Shown: piece by piece, positions 59,345 to 64,000 of the stretch
Layout of the letters: every line of letters begins with the position of its first letter
Position numbering within the stretch: position 1 is the stretch's first letter
Source of the DNA: Tyto alba
Taxonomy: Eukaryota; Chordata; Aves; Strigiformes; Tytonidae
Length of the DNA stretch: 64,000 nucleotides
Reading direction: 5' to 3'
Assembly (NCBI RefSeq): GCF_018691265.1
Contig: NW_024881330.1
Coordinates: forward strand, 15,623,386-15,687,385
Position numbers and translations under genes: made by a program
Notes under the pieces: generated by a model
What the model was told of the DNA's origin: nothing
Databases searched by the model: none
What the model saw: the letters and a program-made list of their open reading frames with translations, nothing else

Positions 59345-61519
59345 CAGGGGATGTTACAGTTGAACCTCATTGGTGCTATTCCTAATCCTAAAATAATTAA
59401 TAAACAAAATTATACCCCAGAGAGACATTCTGGTATGTTCTTTATAAATTCATACTTCATGAGTAAGAAATCATTGGGGTTAAAACTGATAGGAGGAAAC
59501 TGTTACAAGGACTGCAGGAAGCTTGTGTGGTAAAGGTTGTAGATATCTTTCAGCTTGCAAGAAGAGCGAGGAGAACAAAAAAGATCATTAAGGGCCAGTG
59601 CTATCCCAAGAAGAAAACAGTAAGGTTTGGAGGAGAATCAGATGTGACTGCTGTATGTGAGAGCCTATTTCAGGGCTTCCTGCAGAAGGCTGAGCATCCA
59701 GGCGTCGGTGCATGCAGGAAGGATCACTGTCACCTGAATAAATGTGTGTTGCTCATAGACTGGAAGCTCTGGTTGCAACAGCATTGCCATGGAAATATTT
59801 TGGAACAGGGGAAATAAAAAGTTTCTTCAGGGAGACAATGAACCAGTCCAGGATGTCTCACCAGCTGGTGTGTCTGAAGGACTAAGGGGGTTTGGGTGAG
59901 GATGTACACCCTGGAGGGAAGGGAGTACTGTGATGCTGAGACTCAGACTCAATGTACAGTGAAAAATTGATACAGAAGGTGATGTCTGATAGACCAGACT
60001 CCCAAAAAGGGGTGAAACGAGATGCACAGACCATGGGAGACTGCTGGCATGAGTTGCCCTCTCTGATATTCATTGACAAGACTTTGCTTGGCCCTGTTTG
60101 CTCCCATCCTCCATGTTTCATGGCCAAAGAAGAACGTGCTGTTTCCTCCCCACAGCTTCTCCAGGGAATGGGAAGTTTGGGAGTTTTCTTCTTGGTGTGA
60201 TGGCTGACATCCTTTGCGGTCCAGAAGGGACCTCCCTGGACCGTGTGAGCAGCTCTGCGTTCCCAGCCAGATGCAAGATTGCACATGAGGCTGTGGCCCA
60301 AGGGAGAGCGGGTGTCAGCCGAGTCCTTCGGCATGAGGGGGCGGGGAGCCGAGTCACTGGGTAAGCGTACCCTTGAGCTTTGCTCCTTTCCAAAGCTAAA
60401 AAGTGGGAAGAAGGCTCTTGCAAGCCCAACAGTTGTATTCCCTGTCTGTACGGTTGAAATCAGGCTGGAGGAGAGCTGTGAATTAACTGTGTGTTAGGGG
60501 AGGATGGATAAAACGGGCAATTGCAGGCAGTGGGTGAGACCAGCCCCCTCTGGGCAAGCCAAGCCTGGGGAGCGTAGAGTTGCTGGGGGGATGTAGGGGC
60601 AGGAGCTGGGCTATCAGATGCCTTGTCTTGTGCCAGGTTTACAGCTTGTGCTAGAGGGTAATACAACTTTGCAGAAAAAAACAGAATGGAGGGAAGAAGA
60701 ACAGATAGGAAAAATATCGTTAATACCTAAAAAAAAAAAAAAAGGTAAAAAAAAGTTAAAGTTTAATGAAGACCTTTCTTCGAAGAAAATACAAAATCTT
60801 TGTATTGTGTGAATGCAGTTACCAAGGAAAGTGTTCACAGGGCCTGTAGCAACTAACTTTTGCATCGTGTTGGGTGCAGTGTCCTTGGAGCTGGCTCTGG
60901 GAGAGATGAGCATTTTTCAGAGGGGGTAAGAAGGTTGCTGTCTGAGTTAGACTGAATGTTTTTCAAGTGAAAAAAAAAAAAAAAAAGTCATGCAATTCCC
61001 ATGAACTTGTAAACTAGCTGTTCATAGTTTTGGCATTACCTCTTTAGGAGCAATCTGAGCCATCTCTGGCTGTGGATACTGTAGTCATCACAGAGTGACT
61101 TCAGAAATGTGAGTCAGATCATGACACCGGCTTCCTGCTTGCTGAGTAATCAGTCTGTATCCGACTTGTGGTATGTGCTGCTTTGCTAGCACACCCCAGC
61201 CCGTCCCCGCTTCCGCGTGTTACTTATGGGGGGTTTTTAAAGTTTTTCTGTTTTATTTATTTATGGGTTGGTTTGTTGAGCGGTTGGCTTGGAGTAAAGC
61301 ACACTGAAGCATGTTGCATGCTGAGGTGGATTATTTTATTAATTTTTCTTTTGCAACTAGTGTTACTGGTGTTCGCGAGTGCCTCGCAGGGAAAGGGTTT
61401 GAGAAGCCTCTTCTTTGTGCTCTGGTGCCTGGCAGTATGCCAGGGTATCCGCTCGCTCAGGCTTTACACAGGCAGGCAGCACTGAAAACCGAGGAGGGGT
61501 ACGGGGGGGAAGCACGGCG
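59345..61519. other. non-coding DNA with A runs
   Basis: No supportable gene. A-rich tracts lie at about 60729-60757 and 60970-60986. Overlapping frames of 100-150 codons at 59880-60430 on both strands have no recognisable domain. Confidence 0.5.
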
Positions 61520-61852
61520 GTCAGACTCAATAAATCAGAGAGATTCAGGGAGATGCCATTTGAATTGACTCCCTGCCAGTTGAACACAATACATCATGCA
61601 TCTGGGCCAAGGCTGACGTTTTAATGGTTTGATTAGTTTAAGAAGAACACTTTTATTGTGTGTCTTCGATTATATTAAGTACTGTGTGAAGTTGTTACAT
61701 TGGGATGAGCTTATGTTGCCTTCCTGTATACAGTACAGTCTGCACTGTCTATCCAGGATCTTACCAGTAAGATGATGGAATCCTCTTAAGTAAGGAGCTG
61801 TTGAATTAATAAAGCTGTTAATCACATAAAAAAAAAAAAAAAAAAAAAAAAA
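61520..61852 (+). pseudogene. possible retrocopy 3' end with poly-A tail
   Basis: An AATAAA signal at 61808-61813 is followed 14 bases later by an uninterrupted A25 run (61828-61852), then GAAAAAGAGAGAGAGG. This is the layout of a reverse-transcribed, polyadenylated RNA: the signal, a usual 10-30 base gap, then a genomic A tail. The preceding 300 bases look like a 3' UTR, with no frame and no recognised parent gene. The 5' boundary is unknown and no clear target-site duplication was found. An A-rich microsatellite that happens to follow an AATAAA is the main alternative. Confidence 0.35.
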
Positions 61853-62120
61853 GAAAAAGAGAGAGAGGAGGAGAAAATCTTATGTAAAAATGCTAAATCA
61901 TAACTCAAAGATTTCCAGTTGGGATGGTCTTGCAACGCTGGGTAGAATGGCTCCTCTGTTACAGAGCTGCATTTCATACAGTGATTTTTATACATCCTTC
62001 TTTTCCTAGATCTTCATGTCAGAGTTTCAGCCTTGCTCCTAATCAAACATAACACTTAGATCGCGCTGTGCTTCTTAAGTGTTAATCCCAACAGAACCCC
62101 CTTCTACTCAATAAAACCCT
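61853..62120. other. non-coding DNA
   Basis: Follows the A tail with a short GA-rich run. Nothing else seen. Confidence 0.5.
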
Positions 62121-62260
62121 GTTATTATTATCCTCTGCACATAGGCAAAAATTACAAGCAGAGAAGTGAAGTGAATTGCTAAACCCCTTCTGCAGAGTTG
62201 CCATCAGGGCCAGTTCAGGACTGACAGCCTGTGTTCAGACCATGAAACTGTGCTTCCACT
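62121..62260 (-). mobile_element. MIR-type SINE fossil, antisense
   Basis: On the plus strand the order TTATTATTATCCTCTGC, then CAGAGAAGTGAAGTGAATTGC, then GTTGCCATCAGGGCCAG follows the reverse complement of the MIR tail and core (TTATTATCCCC..., AGAGGTTAAGTGACTTGCCC, TGGCAGAGCCAGG). The copy is diverged and incomplete; the tRNA-like head is lost or unreadable. Confidence 0.55.
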
Positions 62261-62766
62261 TCAAGTACAGTTTTAGGACTACGTAAAAGGTATCTTAAGT
62301 GTATTTAGATGGGCTGGAACTGACTTAGGCCTTATTGAAGTCAGTGGGATAGAGGTGGCTTGGCAGACATTTCAGTGATTTCGAAATTTTGCTTTGCATC
62401 CCTTACTTGTCAAAGTCGCATGGAAGAAAAGGCACTGGAATAGAGTGTGCTAAATAATTTGCATGCAAAATAATTGAAAACTTTTTTTTTTTGAAAACTT
62501 TTTCTATATGATTAGCTATATGTGGCCATTATCCATGCTGATAATGACCTGGGTTTGACTCCTCTTTATTCGCCAAGCATGGCTGTAATATGGCATGAAT
62601 GCATGTGTCTGATTGTTCATGTGTTGGAACAAACAGTGTCCTTGTCAGAGAGTTCAATGTCAGAATGGTTTTAATCTTCACTGCCTTTTTTTAGGGAGGA
62701 AGTAATTGCTATGCCTCAGCCTTTCAGCACAGGATGCCCTGCCTCAAGTGCATATTTTGTTTTAAA
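62261..62766. other. non-coding DNA
   Basis: No gene. The words GACTTAGGCCTTATTGAAGTCAGTGGG (about 62322-62348) are reminiscent of old amniote repeats but too short to assign. Confidence 0.5.
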
Positions 62767-62905
62767 TCATAGAATTACAGCATAGTTTGGGTTGGAGGGG
62801 ACCTTGAAAGGTCATCTGGTCCAGCTTCCCTGCAATGAGCAGGGACATCTTCAGCTAGATCAGGTTGCTCAGAGCCCCATCCAACCTGGCCTTCAATGTT
62901 TCCAT
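62767..62905 (-). mobile_element. CR1 LINE 3' fragment
   Basis: The plus strand reads TCATAGAATTACAGCATAG, GTTTGGGTTGGAGGGGACCTT, GGTCATCTGGTCCAGCTTCC, then AGGTTGCTCAGAGCCCCATC and CAACCTGGCCTTCAATG. This is the antisense of the chicken-repeat-1 3' UTR, so the element lies on the minus strand with its 3' terminus at 62767 and is 5'-truncated at about 62905. CR1 is the dominant LINE of birds and reptiles and is usually truncated like this, without target-site duplications. It is the clearest single clue to the avian origin of the window. Confidence 0.95.
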
Positions 62906-64000
62906 GAGCTTGTTCATGTCAGGAAGCAGGCGTGATAATTCCCTCTAGGTCTAGAAAGGTTCTTGTGTGTCAGATGTCCAGCATATGTCGGTAAATGAAA
63001 GCAATTAAGTTTTAAAAAAAAGCATGGAAGGAAAAGAAAAATATCTTTATGGAGCGTTGGAAGAGTGACACAAGGGAGCTGCAGAGCAGAGCTGCAATGC
63101 TGACTCGTGTGCAGAGGCAAGGTCCATACAGGGGTGTGAGTGGTAGGTGTCACCGGGAAACCTACAGGCAATTTTAAGCCATCATCTGCCAGTGTTTTTT
63201 CATTTCTCTTTGAAGTCAGGGGAGTTGTGTTCTCCTAACGTGACCTTTGTATCCTCCTTTGGATCTTATTGTATTGACTGGAGGCCAGTGTGTCATTAAC
63301 AAAGCGGCAGAAAAGCAGAGCTGTCTGGGGTTTTTTTTGTTGTTCTAAGACCCTTTCTGTTACAAACAGGCATGCCAGCACTTTGCCTGAACAGGCAGGG
63401 AGGGAAAGGGAAGCAGCAGTGCTGGCATACCACTGCCGTCCCCTGGCAGGACCCGCACCCAGTGCCCCAGCTTCAGCCGCACCGCCCGCCTTGGGGTTTG
63501 CCACGGCTCTCTGTGGGGCTGCCGCTGCCTCCCTCTGTGCCACCAAACTGCTCCTGACTGCTGTGCCTGCACATCCAGATCCACTCATCTGGGCTGACGA
63601 GCCTCAGCTCTTGTCCTGTGGACGGCTGGCAACAGCACCTAATACCAGTAGCTGATGGTTTTTGGCATGAAGGGCAGGGTATTTGGCCTCGTCTCTCCTG
63701 AATCCCTGCTCTTGGCCTTCTTTCAGAGAGAGGCACTCAGAACAGATCCAGTTGACTGAGAAAATCTCTTTCTTAGATGATGAGCTGTGTCAGAGGGATA
63801 AGGCTTTCGAGGAACAGGTCTCCCTAGCCTAACTTTAGCACTTTGGCTCAATCCACTGTGGTGTGTATGAGGTGTAGCAGGATTAGAAAGGTCAATCAAT
63901 AAAAGCACTTTCCTGGCAGACGTGGGACTTGACAGTGACCCAGAGCTGCTGCCAGCTGTTGGCTGCTGGGTGGCTCCAGGCCATTTTGGAGTGTCTCACT
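62906..64000. other. non-coding DNA, GC-rich at 63.4-63.6 kb
   Basis: No supportable gene. The section 63420-63600 is GC-rich, and Ala/Pro-rich frames overlap there on both strands without domains. Confidence 0.5.

Noticed and set aside
59527..59817. 96-codon basic frame (Lys/Arg-rich start)
   Set aside because: No recognised family. Length is within chance expectation for 64 kb read in six frames.

Overview
The window reads as vertebrate, most likely avian, nuclear DNA and is almost entirely non-protein-coding. Three things point to a bird: a CR1 LINE 3' fragment at 62767-62905, a solo ERVL-type LTR of a class I know from bird genomes at 33939-34930, and the low density of recognisable transposons, with a few very old MIR-type SINE fossils. 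No operons, bacterial genes, CRISPR arrays or intact rRNA/tRNA genes are present. The longest open frames are explained by the LTR, by GC-rich patches or by homopolymer tracts. I therefore interpret the window as intergenic sequence or one or more large introns.

Layout: 1-14 kb is AT-rich unique DNA with one possible 66-bp cassette exon (842-907) and a MIR fossil (1806-1922). 14.3-14.9 kb is a GC-rich patch with a tight CpG cluster. 15-31 kb is unique DNA containing a perfect 34-bp alternating purine-pyrimidine (Z-DNA-prone) tract at 17007-17040, a 23-bp tandem duplication and a C-rich G-quadruplex candidate. 31-33 kb has a MIR fossil and a homeodomain/E-box-rich stretch. 33.9-34.9 kb is the complete solo LTR with a 5-bp target-site duplication. 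38.3-39.1 kb is a second GC/CpG-rich patch, followed at 39.1-40.8 kb by two stretches whose texture resembles conserved regulatory DNA. 44.3-44.5 kb is a MIR fossil next to paired homeodomain motifs. 46.8-47.75 kb is an unclassified segment of about 0.9 kb bounded by near-identical direct repeats. 56-62 kb is rich in homopolymers and includes a retrocopy-like 3' end (AATAAA followed by an A25 tail). 62.1-62.9 kb has an antisense MIR fossil and the CR1 fragment.

Nothing in the window is convincing as a new protein-coding system. The strongest leads are the candidate cassette exon, the repeat-bounded segment at 46.8-47.75 kb, the retrocopy-like end at 61.8 kb, the Z-DNA tract, and several regulatory-looking stretches. 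The regulatory calls rest on motif texture alone and need cross-species alignment.
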